Assembly: GCA_028290125.1 (NCBI GenBank)
Contig: JAQGKM010000146.1
Span: 1-9,099 of the forward strand
DNA from: Hyphomicrobiales bacterium
GTDB lineage: Bacteria; Pseudomonadota; Alphaproteobacteria; Rhizobiales; Beijerinckiaceae
DNA: 9,099 nucleotides
Direction: 5' to 3'
Part shown: in pieces, positions 1 through 7,104 of the stretch
Position numbering within the stretch: the first letter of the stretch is position 1
Layout: every line of letters starts with the position of its first letter
Notes under the pieces: generated by a model
Databases searched by the model: none
The model's input: the letters and a program-made list of their open reading frames with translations, nothing else
Told to the model about the DNA's origin: nothing
Translations under genes and position numbers: made by a program

Positions 1-727
1 TCCGGCCCTCGCGCACGAGTTCGAGCGACGAGGCGAAGCAGGAGGCGCGCGCCGTGCGCTGCAGTTCGGGCGCAACGCAATATTCGATCAGGAACTGGTC
101 CATCGTGGTCCACTCGCTGATCGAGCCGGCAAGACGTTCGATCGCCTGCCGGGCTTCGGCCTGGGACCAGACCACGCGGCGCTTCAACGTGACGCGCGAC
201 AGCGCATGGGTCTGGCGCTGCTGGGCATAGGCCGACAGCAGGTCGAACAGGCTTGCCGTATATTCGGAATGGCGGGTGATCGAGACACCCTCGGGCCGGC
301 CGCGCAGGAACATGTCGCGGCCGAGGCGCGGGCGGTTCATCAGGAGTTCGGACGCCTTGCGGATGGCCTCCAGCCGGCGCAGGCGCGCGGCGAGCGCCGC
401 CGCGAGATCGGCGGCCAGCGGCTCGTCGCCCTTCACGACATCGGTCGGGATCAGCAGGCGCGACTTCAGATAGGCGAGCCACGCCGCCATCACGAGGTAA
501 TCGGCGGCGAGTTCGAGACGCACGCGGCGGGCGGCGTCGATGAACAGCAGATATTGCTCGGCGAGCGCCAGAATGGAGATCTTGGCGAGGTCGACCTTCT
601 GGCGGCGCGCGAGCTCGAGCAGCAGGTCCAGCGGTCCCTCGAACCCGTCGATATCAACGAGGAAGGACGGCTCGGCATCCGCCTTGTCGATCGTCACCGC
701 TTGATCGAAGGGCAACTCGGTCGCCAA
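1..727 (-). CDS. scpA: Segregation and condensation protein A (3' end cut by window edge)
   Basis: ScpA is the kleisin subunit that bridges the SMC heads and, with ScpB, forms the bacterial condensin acting in chromosome compaction and segregation in the cytoplasm. The visible 242 codons begin with a short variable leader. The N-terminal SMC-binding helices follow at about residues 27-95, with the family block DGFEGPLDLLLELARRQKVD (28-47) and then LAADYLVMAAWLAYLKSRLL. The C-terminal winged-helix part starts late in the window, where ELVREGR matches the usual ScpA end region. About 20-40 residues are probably missing left of base 1. No ATG lies in frame between the upstream in-frame TAG and the conserved region. 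I chose TTG at 725-727 because a GGAG sits 7 nt before it; a GTG at 740-742, five codons upstream, is the alternative. It lies 53 bp downstream of nagZ on the same strand and is probably co-transcribed with it. Family identity is clear; the exact start is not. Confidence 0.93.
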   Translation of the reverse strand, partial: MATELPFDQAVTIDKADAEPSFLVDIDGFEGPLDLLLELARRQKVDLAKISILALAEQYLLFIDAARRVRLELAADYLVMAAWLAYLKSRLLIPTDVVKGDEPLAADLAAALAARLRRLEAIRKASELLMNRPRLGRDMFLRGRPEGVSITRHSEYTASLFDLLSAYAQQRQTHALSRVTLKRRVVWSQAEARQAIERLAGSISEWTTMDQFLIEYCVAPELQRTARASCFASSLELVREGR

Positions 728-780
728 CGAATCACTCCGCACAGCCGGAACATCCCGGAACTGTCGCGGAGACTAGTCCC

Positions 781-1794
781 CTAGCTGGTCATCGCAAGCG
801 CAGATTGAAGCTTGGCGCGGGCGTCCACAGGATCGAACGGCTTCGGCGCCGGGGCGATCAGCGCGAGCGCGGCTGCGGCGCGTTCGGCTGCCCGTCCGTC
901 AAGCTCGGGGCTGGCGGCGGCGACCTGGCGGGCTTCGGTGAGGTCGCCATTGCAGTGGAGCGCCATGTCCGCGCCGGCGGCGAACAGGGCCGTGGTGCGG
1001 TCGGTGAAAGAGCCCGAAAGGGCTTTCATCGAGAGATCGTCGCTCATCAGCAGGCCGTCGAAACCGATGGCCCGGCGGATGATCTCCTGCACGACCTTGC
1101 GGGACGTCGTCGCCGGGCCGGTCGGATCGAGCGCCGTGTAGACGACGTGTGCGGTCATCGCCATGGGCAGATGCGCCAGAGCCCGGAAGGGCACAAAGTC
1201 CGCCCGCTCCAGCTCCGCCAGCGAGGCGTCGACGCGGGGCAGTTCGAGATGGCTGTCAGCCCCTGCCCGGCCATGCCCCGGCACGTGCTTCATCACCGGG
1301 AGCACGCCAGCCAGCATGAGTCCTTCTGCCGCAGCGCCGCCCAACCGGGCGACCTGGGCGGGATCAGCCGCATAGGCGCGGTCGCCAATGACGTTGTGGC
1401 CGCCCGGTGCAGGAACATCGAGAACCGGCAGGCAATCGACATCGATTCCGCAGGCCCGCAGGTCCTGCCCGATCAGCCGGGCCGAGAGGCGCACGAAATC
1501 GGCCTTCTCGTCGTCGGAATGGGTCAGCGCGTCGAAGCGGGCTGCGGCCGGATAGGCCGGCCAGACCGGAGGCCCAAGGCGCTGCACGCGACCGCCCTCC
1601 TGATCGACCAGAACCGGCGCATCGGCGCGGCCGACGATTTCGCGAAACTCGGTCGTAAGGGCAAGCAGTTGAGCCTGGTCGCTCACGTTACGCTTGAAGA
1701 GGATCAATCCCCAGGGCGCGCTGTCGGCCAGAAAGCGGCGCTCCTCGTCCGTGAGGACGAGGCCGGACACGCCGCAGATGAACGCCCGGGTCAT
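781..1794 (-). CDS. nagZ: Beta-N-acetylhexosaminidase (glycoside hydrolase family 3)
   Basis: NagZ removes N-acetylglucosamine from anhydro-muropeptides in the cytoplasm during peptidoglycan recycling. In many Gram-negatives its products feed AmpR/AmpC control, but no such genes are visible here. The 337-residue protein has the usual family length and carries the diagnostic motifs: VDQEGGRVQRL (63-73), KHVPGHG (169-175) followed by the flexible-loop DSH (180-182) that supplies the Asp-His dyad, and MSDDLSM (250-256) containing the catalytic nucleophile aspartate. No signal peptide is seen, as expected for a cytoplasmic enzyme. The ATG at 1792-1794 is preferred over an in-frame start at 1857, because the longer form would add 21 Arg-rich residues inside the preceding gene, whereas this ATG begins the conserved core (MTRAFICGVSG) and has an AGG 8 nt upstream. 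It starts 11 bp after the SPOR gene stop, so the two are almost certainly in one operon. Confidence 0.96.
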   Translation of the reverse strand: MTRAFICGVSGLVLTDEERRFLADSAPWGLILFKRNVSDQAQLLALTTEFREIVGRADAPVLVDQEGGRVQRLGPPVWPAYPAAARFDALTHSDDEKADFVRLSARLIGQDLRACGIDVDCLPVLDVPAPGGHNVIGDRAYAADPAQVARLGGAAAEGLMLAGVLPVMKHVPGHGRAGADSHLELPRVDASLAELERADFVPFRALAHLPMAMTAHVVYTALDPTGPATTSRKVVQEIIRRAIGFDGLLMSDDLSMKALSGSFTDRTTALFAAGADMALHCNGDLTEARQVAAASPELDGRAAERAAAALALIAPAPKPFDPVDARAKLQSALAMTS

Positions 1795-1805
1795 GGCGAG
1801 CCTGC

Positions 1806-3290
1806 TCAGTCGCGCGCGACGAAGCAGGATCCGCCGCCGGACTTCAGGCGGGCGCACAGCGTGTTGGCGTCGTCGCTCGACAGGCCTTTGACGCGGACGC
1901 GATAGACGGTCTTGCTGCCGACCTCGGCTTTCACCACGGACGGACGGTGCGACCCAAGTTCCGAGGTGAACTTGCGGGTCAGGCGATCGACCGCATCTTT
2001 GGCTTCCTCAACCGAGGTCGTGCCGGCAAGCTGGACGGAGAACGCGCCGCCGGCGCTGGCCGGGATGCTGGCCGTCGTCGTGGGAGCGGTGACCACCGCA
2101 GCCGGCCTGACGGGCGGCTTGGGCGTCTCGGCGGTCCGGGTCGCGGTCTTCTGACCCGAGCCCGGCGTGGTCGATGCGAGCAGCGAAGCCATGTCGGTCG
2201 GCTTTCCGGCCGCGCTGGCCGGCGGCGTCGTGGGCGCTGCGACCGGGGCCTCGGCGCGCTGAGACGGCGCCGGGGAATGATCGATGATTGACCCGTCCGG
2301 ACGCACCGCGATGGCCTTCACGCGCTTGGGTTCGGCGAAGATGGAGTTGGGCACCGGCGGCGGCGCAGGCGGAGCCAGCGTCACCGCGCTGCCGGCGTCC
2401 GGCGAGCGGGCCGGACGCGAGCCGGTCGCACGCGCCGTGGCGCCGACATCGACCGGCTGCTCTTCGTTCTGGACGAGCTTGCTCTGCGATGACCCGGCGG
2501 GGCCGTTGCGCTCGAGAATGGAAATCGACGGCTTCGGTCCGTCTGACGGCTGCTCCGCCGGCTGAACCTTGGTCGGGCCGGACGACGCCATGATGGTCGG
2601 GGCGTCCTTGCCGACGCCGGCCGGGGTGCGCAGCATGTAGGCTCCGGCGGAGCCGCCCGCGACCACGAGGAGCGCAGCGCCGATCAGCAGCCTGGCGCGG
2701 CCGGTGCGACGCGGCTGCTCGGCATATTGCTGGGCCTCCTGATAATAGCCGTCCTGCGGATAGCCTTCCTGCTGGTAGCCATCCTGCTGATAAGTCTGCC
2801 CCTGCCAGCTTCCGTCCTGCTGGGTGTAAGCGTCGGCAGCGTGCTCCTGATGGGCGTAAGGATCGGCCGCAGCATAGGCCTGCTGATCGTCATGCGCGGC
2901 GGGCTCATAGGCCTGGTGACCCTGCTCCTGAGGGTAGCCGGGCTGCGCGTATTGGCCCGGATCTTCGCGGCGCGTCTCCGGATGCTGGTCGTAGACGGCG
3001 GCGTAAAGATTGTCGCGCGACGGCGCCGGGATCTGCGGCGGCTCGATCAGGCGCGGCGGGACGCCACGCGCAGGCGGCGGCGTGGTCGGGCCGCCCTGCA
3101 CCTCAAAAATGCGACTGAAGGCGTCGTTGTTGGTCTGGCCTACGAGACGCGCGAGTTCGGCCAGCGGATCCGAGTCGCGGGGGGCCTGCGGCTGCTCGAT
3201 GCTCTGGCGCATGCGACGCTCGATTTCTTCTACGTCGAAGGCATTGTTGGGTTCGCCGTAATAACGCATTTTGGCGGCAGGCTCACTCAT
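1806..3290 (-). CDS. Membrane-anchored SPOR-domain protein
   Basis: SPOR domains bind peptidoglycan glycan strands stripped of stem peptides and bring proteins to the division septum. The 494-residue protein has four parts. There is a cytoplasmic N-terminal region with the stretch DPLAELARLVGQ (41-52), then a Gln/Tyr/Pro/Ala-rich low-complexity region (about 95-193) that includes a short tandem repeat. A single transmembrane helix follows at about 199-219 after the basic PRRTGRAR, and then a long Pro/Ala/Ser/Thr-rich periplasmic linker. The SPOR domain occupies about 416-493 (AFSVQLAGTTSVEEAKD... VYRVRVKGL... CFVARD). There is no cleavable signal peptide, so a bitopic N-in/C-out topology is expected. 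The ATG at 3288-3290 has a strong GAGGTG ribosome binding site; a start 17 codons upstream is less likely. It sits between argS and nagZ, as in many Hyphomicrobiales. The septal role is inferred from the domain; there is no one-to-one match to E. coli FtsN, DamX or DedD. Confidence 0.93.
   Translation of the reverse strand: MSEPAAKMRYYGEPNNAFDVEEIERRMRQSIEQPQAPRDSDPLAELARLVGQTNNDAFSRIFEVQGGPTTPPPARGVPPRLIEPPQIPAPSRDNLYAAVYDQHPETRREDPGQYAQPGYPQEQGHQAYEPAAHDDQQAYAAADPYAHQEHAADAYTQQDGSWQGQTYQQDGYQQEGYPQDGYYQEAQQYAEQPRRTGRARLLIGAALLVVAGGSAGAYMLRTPAGVGKDAPTIMASSGPTKVQPAEQPSDGPKPSISILERNGPAGSSQSKLVQNEEQPVDVGATARATGSRPARSPDAGSAVTLAPPAPPPVPNSIFAEPKRVKAIAVRPDGSIIDHSPAPSQRAEAPVAAPTTPPASAAGKPTDMASLLASTTPGSGQKTATRTAETPKPPVRPAAVVTAPTTTASIPASAGGAFSVQLAGTTSVEEAKDAVDRLTRKFTSELGSHRPSVVKAEVGSKTVYRVRVKGLSSDDANTLCARLKSGGGSCFVARD
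2746..2790 (-). repeat. Three 15-bp tandem units inside the SPOR gene
   Basis: Three consecutive 15-bp units (tagccgtcctgcgga, tagccttcctgctgg, tagccatcctgctga on the plus strand; 2746-2760, 2761-2775, 2776-2790) differ by only a few bases. Read on the minus strand they encode repeated five-residue units of the form Tyr-x-Gln-Asp/Glu-Gly (YQQDG, YQQEG, YPQDG) in the cytoplasmic low-complexity region. The copy number keeps the reading frame, so gain or loss of a unit would be tolerated. Confidence 0.85.
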
Positions 3291-3317
3291 CTTACACCTC
3301 GTAGCGCGGTCCGGAAA

Positions 3318-3333
3318 CGCTGGTCGTCCAGCG
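3318..3333 (-). other. Hairpin in the argS-SPOR gap
   Basis: Between the argS stop and the SPOR ribosome binding site, the minus strand reads CGCTGG-ACGA-CCAGCG, a perfect 6-bp GC-rich stem with a 4-nt loop, followed by TTTCC. The T run is too short for a convincing intrinsic terminator. It could be a partial terminator or a processing or stability element that sets the ratio of argS to downstream messages. The structure is seen directly; the role is a guess. Confidence 0.4.
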
Positions 3334-3370
3334 CGAGGCAAGCTTCACAGGCAAGTCTCGCGCCAAAGTC

Positions 3371-5140
3371 TCAGCGCATTTCCTCGGGCGCACGCACGCC
3401 CAATATACCCAAGCCGGAGGCAAGAACACCCGTTAAGGAAGAAACGAGAGCCAACCGGGCCTTGGTCAACTCTCTATTTTCTTCGTTAACAAAGCGTAAT
3501 TCCGCATGATCTTTGCCGCGGTTCCAGTGCGAATGGAAGGCGCCAGCGAGATCGTGAAGGTAAAACGCGATGCGGTGCGGCTCATGAGCCGCCGCCGCCG
3601 CCTCGACCTGACGCGGATATTGCGCGATCAGTTTGGCGATTCCCTTTTCGCCCTCGTCCGACAGCAGGTCGAGCGAGGCGCCGGCCAGCGCCTGCGGAGA
3701 GACATCGAGATCCGCCAGCGCAGCAACTGCCTGGCGCAGCACCGAGCGTCCACGCGCATGGGCGTATTGCACGTAGAAGACCGGGTTGTCCTTCGACTGC
3801 TCGATCACCTTCGCGAGGTCGAATTCGAGCGGCGCATCGTTCTTGCGGAAGATCATCATAAAGCGGACCGCGTCGACGCCGACTTCATCCACCACTTCAC
3901 GCAAGGTCACGAAGTCCCCGGAGCGCTTGGACATTTTCACCGGCTCGCCATTCCGCATCAGCTTCACGAGCTGGCAGAGCTTGACGTCGAGGCTGGCGCT
4001 GCCGCCCGACACCGCCTTCACGGCCGCCGTCATGCGCTTCACGTAGCCGCCGTGGTCGGCGCCCCAGACGTCGATGAGCTGGGTGAAACCGCGATCGACC
4101 TTCGACTTGTGATAGGCGATGTCGGAGGCGAAATAGGTGTAGCCGCCGTCGGACTTCACCAGCGGACGGTCGACGTCGTCGCCGAAATCGGTGGTGTGGA
4201 ACAGCACCTGCTCGCGGTCTTCCCAGTCCTCCATCGGCTGCCCCTTGGGCGGCGGCAGGCGGCCGTCGTAGACGATGCCGCGCTCGCGCAGCTCGGCGAT
4301 CACCGCGCCGACGCAATCGCCATCCGGCCCGTTGGTCAGGGAGCGCTCGGAGAAGAAGACCTCGTGGACGATGTTCAGCGCGGCGAGATCGGCGCGGATC
4401 ATGTCCATCATCATGTCGATGGCGATCGCCCGGACCTTCGGGAGCCACGCGGCTTCCGGCTGATCGCGCAGGTCGACGCCGAACTGGTGGGCAAGTTCGA
4501 CGCCCACCGGCTTCAGGTAATCGCCCGGATAGAGCCCTTCCGGGATCTCCCCGATGGTCTCGCCCAGCGCCTCGCGGTAGCGCAGGAAGGCGGAGCGCGC
4601 GAGCACATCGACCTGAGCGCCGGCGTCATTGATGTAATATTCGCGGGTCACGTCATAGCCGGCGAAGGCCAGCAGATTGGCCAGCGCATCGCCGAACACA
4701 GCGCCGCGGCCATGGCCGACATGCATCGGCCCGGTCGGATTGGCCGACACATATTCCACGTTCACCGGCCCCGGCAGCGCGGCGCCCTTGCCGTAAGCCG
4801 CGCCCTGCGTCAGCGCCGCGCGCATCACGCGGGCATAGACGTCGGGCTTCAGGCGGATGTTGATGAAACCCGGACCCGCGACTTCGGCTTCCGCCACGTC
4901 GGCGTCTTCAGCGAGCGCAAAGGCGATCTCGGTCGCGAGCTGTTTCGGATTGGAAAAGCTCGCCTTGGCCTCGCGGGCGTAGACCATGGCGGCATTGGTC
5001 GCCAGATCGCCATGGGCCGCGTCCTTGGTCGGCTCGACGACGAAGCGCCCGAGATCGAGATCGGCCGGAAGCCGGCCGCTCTCCGCGATGCCTCGCAGGA
5101 TCGTCGCGACACGGGTCTGGAACTCGGCGAAGAGATTCAT
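3371..5140 (-). CDS. argS: Arginyl-tRNA synthetase (class I)
   Basis: ArgS charges tRNA-Arg with arginine using ATP in the cytoplasm. The 589-residue protein has the expected length and order. An N-terminal Add-1 domain that contacts the tRNA elbow covers about 1-105. The Rossmann catalytic core carries the HIGH-type motif in SANPTGPMHVGHGRG (HVGH at 140-143) and the KMSKR motif at 402-406 (PVKMSKRSGDF). A helical anticodon-binding DALR-type domain runs from about 455 to the end, with the usual tail containing LRFVNEENRELTKARL. The ATG at 5138-5140 begins the familiar MNLFAEF; an in-frame start 10 codons upstream would add residues unlike the family. The ribosome binding site is weak (GAGA). 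It is followed after 80 bp by the SPOR gene and lies 92 bp after dgt. All catalytic motifs are intact. Confidence 0.97.
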   Translation of the reverse strand: MNLFAEFQTRVATILRGIAESGRLPADLDLGRFVVEPTKDAAHGDLATNAAMVYAREAKASFSNPKQLATEIAFALAEDADVAEAEVAGPGFINIRLKPDVYARVMRAALTQGAAYGKGAALPGPVNVEYVSANPTGPMHVGHGRGAVFGDALANLLAFAGYDVTREYYINDAGAQVDVLARSAFLRYREALGETIGEIPEGLYPGDYLKPVGVELAHQFGVDLRDQPEAAWLPKVRAIAIDMMMDMIRADLAALNIVHEVFFSERSLTNGPDGDCVGAVIAELRERGIVYDGRLPPPKGQPMEDWEDREQVLFHTTDFGDDVDRPLVKSDGGYTYFASDIAYHKSKVDRGFTQLIDVWGADHGGYVKRMTAAVKAVSGGSASLDVKLCQLVKLMRNGEPVKMSKRSGDFVTLREVVDEVGVDAVRFMMIFRKNDAPLEFDLAKVIEQSKDNPVFYVQYAHARGRSVLRQAVAALADLDVSPQALAGASLDLLSDEGEKGIAKLIAQYPRQVEAAAAAHEPHRIAFYLHDLAGAFHSHWNRGKDHAELRFVNEENRELTKARLALVSSLTGVLASGLGILGVRAPEEMR

Positions 5141-5168
5141 GGGTCTCGTCAATCTGGGCTGGAAGGGC

Positions 5169-5177
5169 ATTGTAGCA
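5169..5177 (-). promoter_or_regulatory. Possible extended -10 promoter for argS
   Basis: In the 92-bp dgt-argS gap the minus strand shows TGC-TACAAT, an extended -10 form (TGn followed by a 5/6 match to TATAAT), about 29 bp before the argS ATG. No good -35 box stands 16-18 bp upstream. A TTGACC at 5217-5222 is 42 bp from it and too far to pair. If real, it would let argS and the cell-envelope genes be transcribed independently of dgt. Confidence 0.35.
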
Positions 5178-5232
5178 AAAGCTGCCTCCGCGCGGCCTAA
5201 ACCAATTTGGCCGATGGGTCAAAAATCGGAGA

Positions 5233-6456
5233 TCACCGCAGCTCCGGCGCCCAACCGAACAGCCGGCGGTGCTCCTGCGCCGCATAGCGGTCGGTCATGC
5301 CGGCGATGTAGTCGCAGACGATCCGCAGGCGGCGGCCGTCCTCGTCCGGTCCGTTGACCGCGCGGGCGGCGCGCGACCATTCCTCGGGCATGCGGCCTGA
5401 GTCTTCCGCGAAGGCGTCGAACAGCGCGCGCACGATGCCCGCCGCCTCGGCCCGCACTTTCATGACGCGCGGGTGGCGGTACATGTGTGGATAGAGAAAG
5501 GCCTTCACGGCCCGGTCGGCCTCGGCCATGGCGTCCGAGAACGAGACGGTGGTGCGCGCGGCCGCCCGGATGTCGGCGGCGCTCGATGGGTCCAGCGCCG
5601 CAAGCCGACGGCGCGATTCGGCGATCACGTCCTCGACGAAGCGCGTGATGACGCGCCGCCCAAGCTCATGCACGACGCGCGTGCGCTCGAGATGCGGATG
5701 CGCGCGCTCGATCTCGCGCAGCAGGTCGCCCAGAAATGGCGCCTCCGCAAGATCCGCCAGATCGAACACGCCCGCGCGCAGCCCGTCGTCGATGTCATGC
5801 GTGTTGTAGGCGATGTCGTCTGCGATGGCCGCCGCCTGCGCTTCGCCGGAGGCGTAGGTGGACAGGTCGAGCGCCTGGCGCTGGTCGTATTCGAGGATCG
5901 CGAGCGGCACGCCGCGACCGGCGTATTTGTCGACGCCCTGCCCGGCGGCGTCGGTCAGCGGGCCATTGTGCTTGACCAGACCCTCCAGCGTCTCCCAGCA
6001 GAGGTTGAGGCCATCGTAATTGGCGTAGCGATGCTCGAGCCGCGTGACGATGCGCAACGCCTGCGCATTGTGGTCGAAGCCGCCGTGGCCCGCCATCGCC
6101 TCCTCCAGCGCATCCTCGCCGGTGTGGCCGAACGGCGTGTGGCCGAGATCGTGCGCCAGAGCCAGCGCTTCGGCGAGATCGTCGTCGAGGTGGAGCGCCC
6201 GCGACAGCGCGCGGGCGATCTGCGCGACTTCGATCGTGTGGGTGAGCCGCGTGCGGTAGTGGTCGCCCTCGTGGGGCACGAAGACCTGCGTCTTGTGGGC
6301 GAGGCGGCGGAAGGCCGTGGAATGGATGATGTGGTCGCGGTCACGCTGGAATTCGGTGCGGGTCGGCGAAACGGGCTCGGGAAACAGCCGGCCACGCGAC
6401 GTCCACGGGTCGGCGGCATAGGGCGCACGGAGCGCGCGATCGGTCGCGGCGGTCAT
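5233..6456 (-). CDS. dgt: Deoxyguanosinetriphosphate triphosphohydrolase-like protein (HD domain)
   Basis: This enzyme family hydrolyses dNTPs to the deoxynucleoside and triphosphate; members of this type act on several dNTPs and help set dNTP pools. The 407-residue protein has the usual length of the rhizobial dGTPase-like proteins. The metal-binding HD signature is complete: His73 in RTRLTHTIEV, His102-Asp103 in LALAHDLGHTPFGHTGEDAL, and the distal Asp in IADDIAYNTHDIDDG (211-225). FRRLAHKTQVFVPHEGDHYR upstream is also typical. The ATG at 6454-6456 is chosen because it lies just before the conserved region; the open frame continues upstream to 6948, but only by running antisense through erpA, so that extension is not credible. 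It heads the minus-strand series and is divergent from erpA. Substrate preference cannot be told from sequence. Confidence 0.94.
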   Translation of the reverse strand: MTAATDRALRAPYAADPWTSRGRLFPEPVSPTRTEFQRDRDHIIHSTAFRRLAHKTQVFVPHEGDHYRTRLTHTIEVAQIARALSRALHLDDDLAEALALAHDLGHTPFGHTGEDALEEAMAGHGGFDHNAQALRIVTRLEHRYANYDGLNLCWETLEGLVKHNGPLTDAAGQGVDKYAGRGVPLAILEYDQRQALDLSTYASGEAQAAAIADDIAYNTHDIDDGLRAGVFDLADLAEAPFLGDLLREIERAHPHLERTRVVHELGRRVITRFVEDVIAESRRRLAALDPSSAADIRAAARTTVSFSDAMAEADRAVKAFLYPHMYRHPRVMKVRAEAAGIVRALFDAFAEDSGRMPEEWSRAARAVNGPDEDGRRLRIVCDYIAGMTDRYAAQEHRRLFGWAPELR

Positions 6457-6496
6457 CGGATCCAAGAGCGCCCCCCTGTCGCGCCAAGGACACTCA

Positions 6497-6525
6497 TTGA
6501 AGGCGCGGGCTCGCGGACTTATATC
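6497..6525 (+). promoter_or_regulatory. Predicted sigma70-type promoter for erpA
   Basis: TTGAAG (6497-6502, 4/6) and TATATC (6520-6525, 4/6) are spaced by 17 bp. A start near 6532 would give a leader of about 30 nt before the erpA ATG. The -10 shares six bases of AT-rich sequence with the oppositely directed dgt -10. Confidence 0.5.
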
Positions 6526-6546
6526 TTGGGCCAGAGCCAAGGCCAA
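6518..6546 (-). promoter_or_regulatory. Predicted sigma70-type promoter for dgt
   Basis: On the minus strand a TTGGCC (6541-6546, 4/6 to TTGACA) is followed after exactly 17 bp by TATAAG (6518-6523, 5/6 to TATAAT). Transcription would begin near 6511, leaving a leader of about 55 nt before the dgt ATG. The -10 box overlaps the -10 of the opposite promoter for erpA. Confidence 0.5.
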
Positions 6547-6561
6547 CGTTTCCGGAACATC

Positions 6562-6915
6562 ATGACGCAAACAACCGACGCGCCGACCGACTCCCTCCCC
6601 CTCGTGACCGAGCGGGCGGCGAAACGCGTCGCCGCCATTCTCGGCAAGGAAGCGCCCGGAGCCATGCTGCGGGTCGCCGTCAACGGCGGCGGCTGCTCGG
6701 GCTTCCAGTACGCCTTCGACATCGAGAAGACTCGCGCCGACGACGATCTCGTCATCGAGAACGGCGGCGCCGTGGTGCTGATCGATCCCGTCTCGCTCGA
6801 CTTCCTGAAAGGCGCGCGGATCGATTTCGTGGACGATCTGATCGGCCAGTCCTTCAAAATCGACAATCCGAACGCGACAGCCTCCTGCGGCTGCGGAACC
6901 AGCTTTTCCGTATGA
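6562..6915 (+). CDS. erpA: Iron-sulfur cluster insertion protein, A-type carrier
   Basis: A-type carriers receive Fe-S clusters from the scaffold (SUF or ISC) and hand them to apo-enzymes. This 117-residue protein has the full HesB/IscA fold and the three cluster-ligating cysteines: Cys45 in NGGGCSGFQY and Cys109/Cys111 in SCGCGTSFSV at the end. NGGGCSGFQY and NPNATASCGCGTSFSV resemble ErpA more than SufA or IscA, so ErpA is my preferred label, with IscA as the alternative. The ATG at 6562-6564 has a GGA about 7 nt upstream and follows a predicted promoter. The reading frame stays open far upstream (to 5473), but that part is antisense to dgt and not coding. No suf or isc genes are next to it, so it is a stand-alone carrier, divergent from dgt and followed by a repeat-bearing gap. 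Confidence 0.95.
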   Translation: MTQTTDAPTDSLPLVTERAAKRVAAILGKEAPGAMLRVAVNGGGCSGFQYAFDIEKTRADDDLVIENGGAVVLIDPVSLDFLKGARIDFVDDLIGQSFKIDNPNATASCGCGTSFSV

Positions 6916-6929
6916 GGGTTTGCAACTGA

Positions 6930-6969
6930 CCCTCTCCCGGAGGGACACCTTTGCGAAACATCAGTTTCG
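6930..6969 (+). other. Two short hairpins after erpA
   Basis: Fifteen bases after the erpA stop are CCCTC-TCCCG-GAGGG (6930-6944, 5-bp stem) and CGAAAC-ATCA-GTTTCG (6954-6969, 6-bp stem). Neither is followed by a T tract, so they are weak candidates for an erpA 3' end; the second runs directly into the dispersed repeat. They are recorded because no better terminator is visible before the kinase. Confidence 0.3.
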
Positions 6970-6997
6970 TCATTGCGAGCGGAGCGAATCAATCCAG
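6968..6997 (+). repeat. Dispersed ~30-nt repeat, left copy
   Basis: This copy starts CGTCATTGCGAGCGGAGCG and ends CAATCCAG. It is the forward member of an inverted pair with 7056-7085, matching at 27 of 30 positions and separated by 58 bp. Elements with this core (CATTGCGAG ... CAATCCAG) are known from many alphaproteobacterial intergenic regions, where they produce spurious small ORFs with peptides such as LLRFARND. Confidence 0.9.
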
Positions 6998-7055
6998 TCA
7001 CGCGTTTAAGATCGTTTGCGTAACGTTGATACCGCAAGCATTTCATCCGTGGCCC

Positions 7056-7085
7056 CTGGATTGCTCCGCTTCGCTCGCAATGACG
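7056..7085 (-). repeat. Dispersed ~30-nt repeat, right copy in opposite orientation
   Basis: Reverse-complemented, this copy starts CGTCATTGCGAGCGAAGCG and ends CAATCCAG. It faces the left copy, so an RNA across 6968-7085 could fold into a stem of about 30 bp with three mismatches. The 58-bp spacer holds a small inner inverted repeat, TTGCG (7016-7020) and CGCAA (7033-7037). This makes the whole element a plausible transcript boundary between erpA and the kinase. Confidence 0.9.
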
Positions 7086-7104
7086 GCGGGTGTTTTAGAA
7101 AAGG

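Noticed and set aside
206..1905. Plus-strand open frames opposite scpA and nagZ (206-784 and 805-1905)
   Set aside because: Both are shadows of clearly identified minus-strand genes.
2727..3509. Plus-strand open frame with a hydrophobic start opposite the SPOR gene
   Set aside because: The apparent membrane segment comes from reading the Gln/Tyr repeat region backwards, and the frame runs through the argS stop without a recognisable domain.
3506..5200. 564-codon open frame on the plus strand opposite argS
   Set aside because: It is antisense to an intact, motif-complete argS. Its His/Arg/Gly-rich translation resembles no family; high GC keeps the opposite frame open.
5473..6561. Very long upstream extension of the erpA frame, opposite dgt
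   Set aside because: The extension is antisense to conserved HD-domain coding sequence. ErpA family length and the promoter at 6497-6525 support the start at 6562.
6457..6948. N-terminal extension of dgt running antisense through erpA
   Set aside because: It would overlap almost all of erpA, and the dGTPase-like family begins near 6456.
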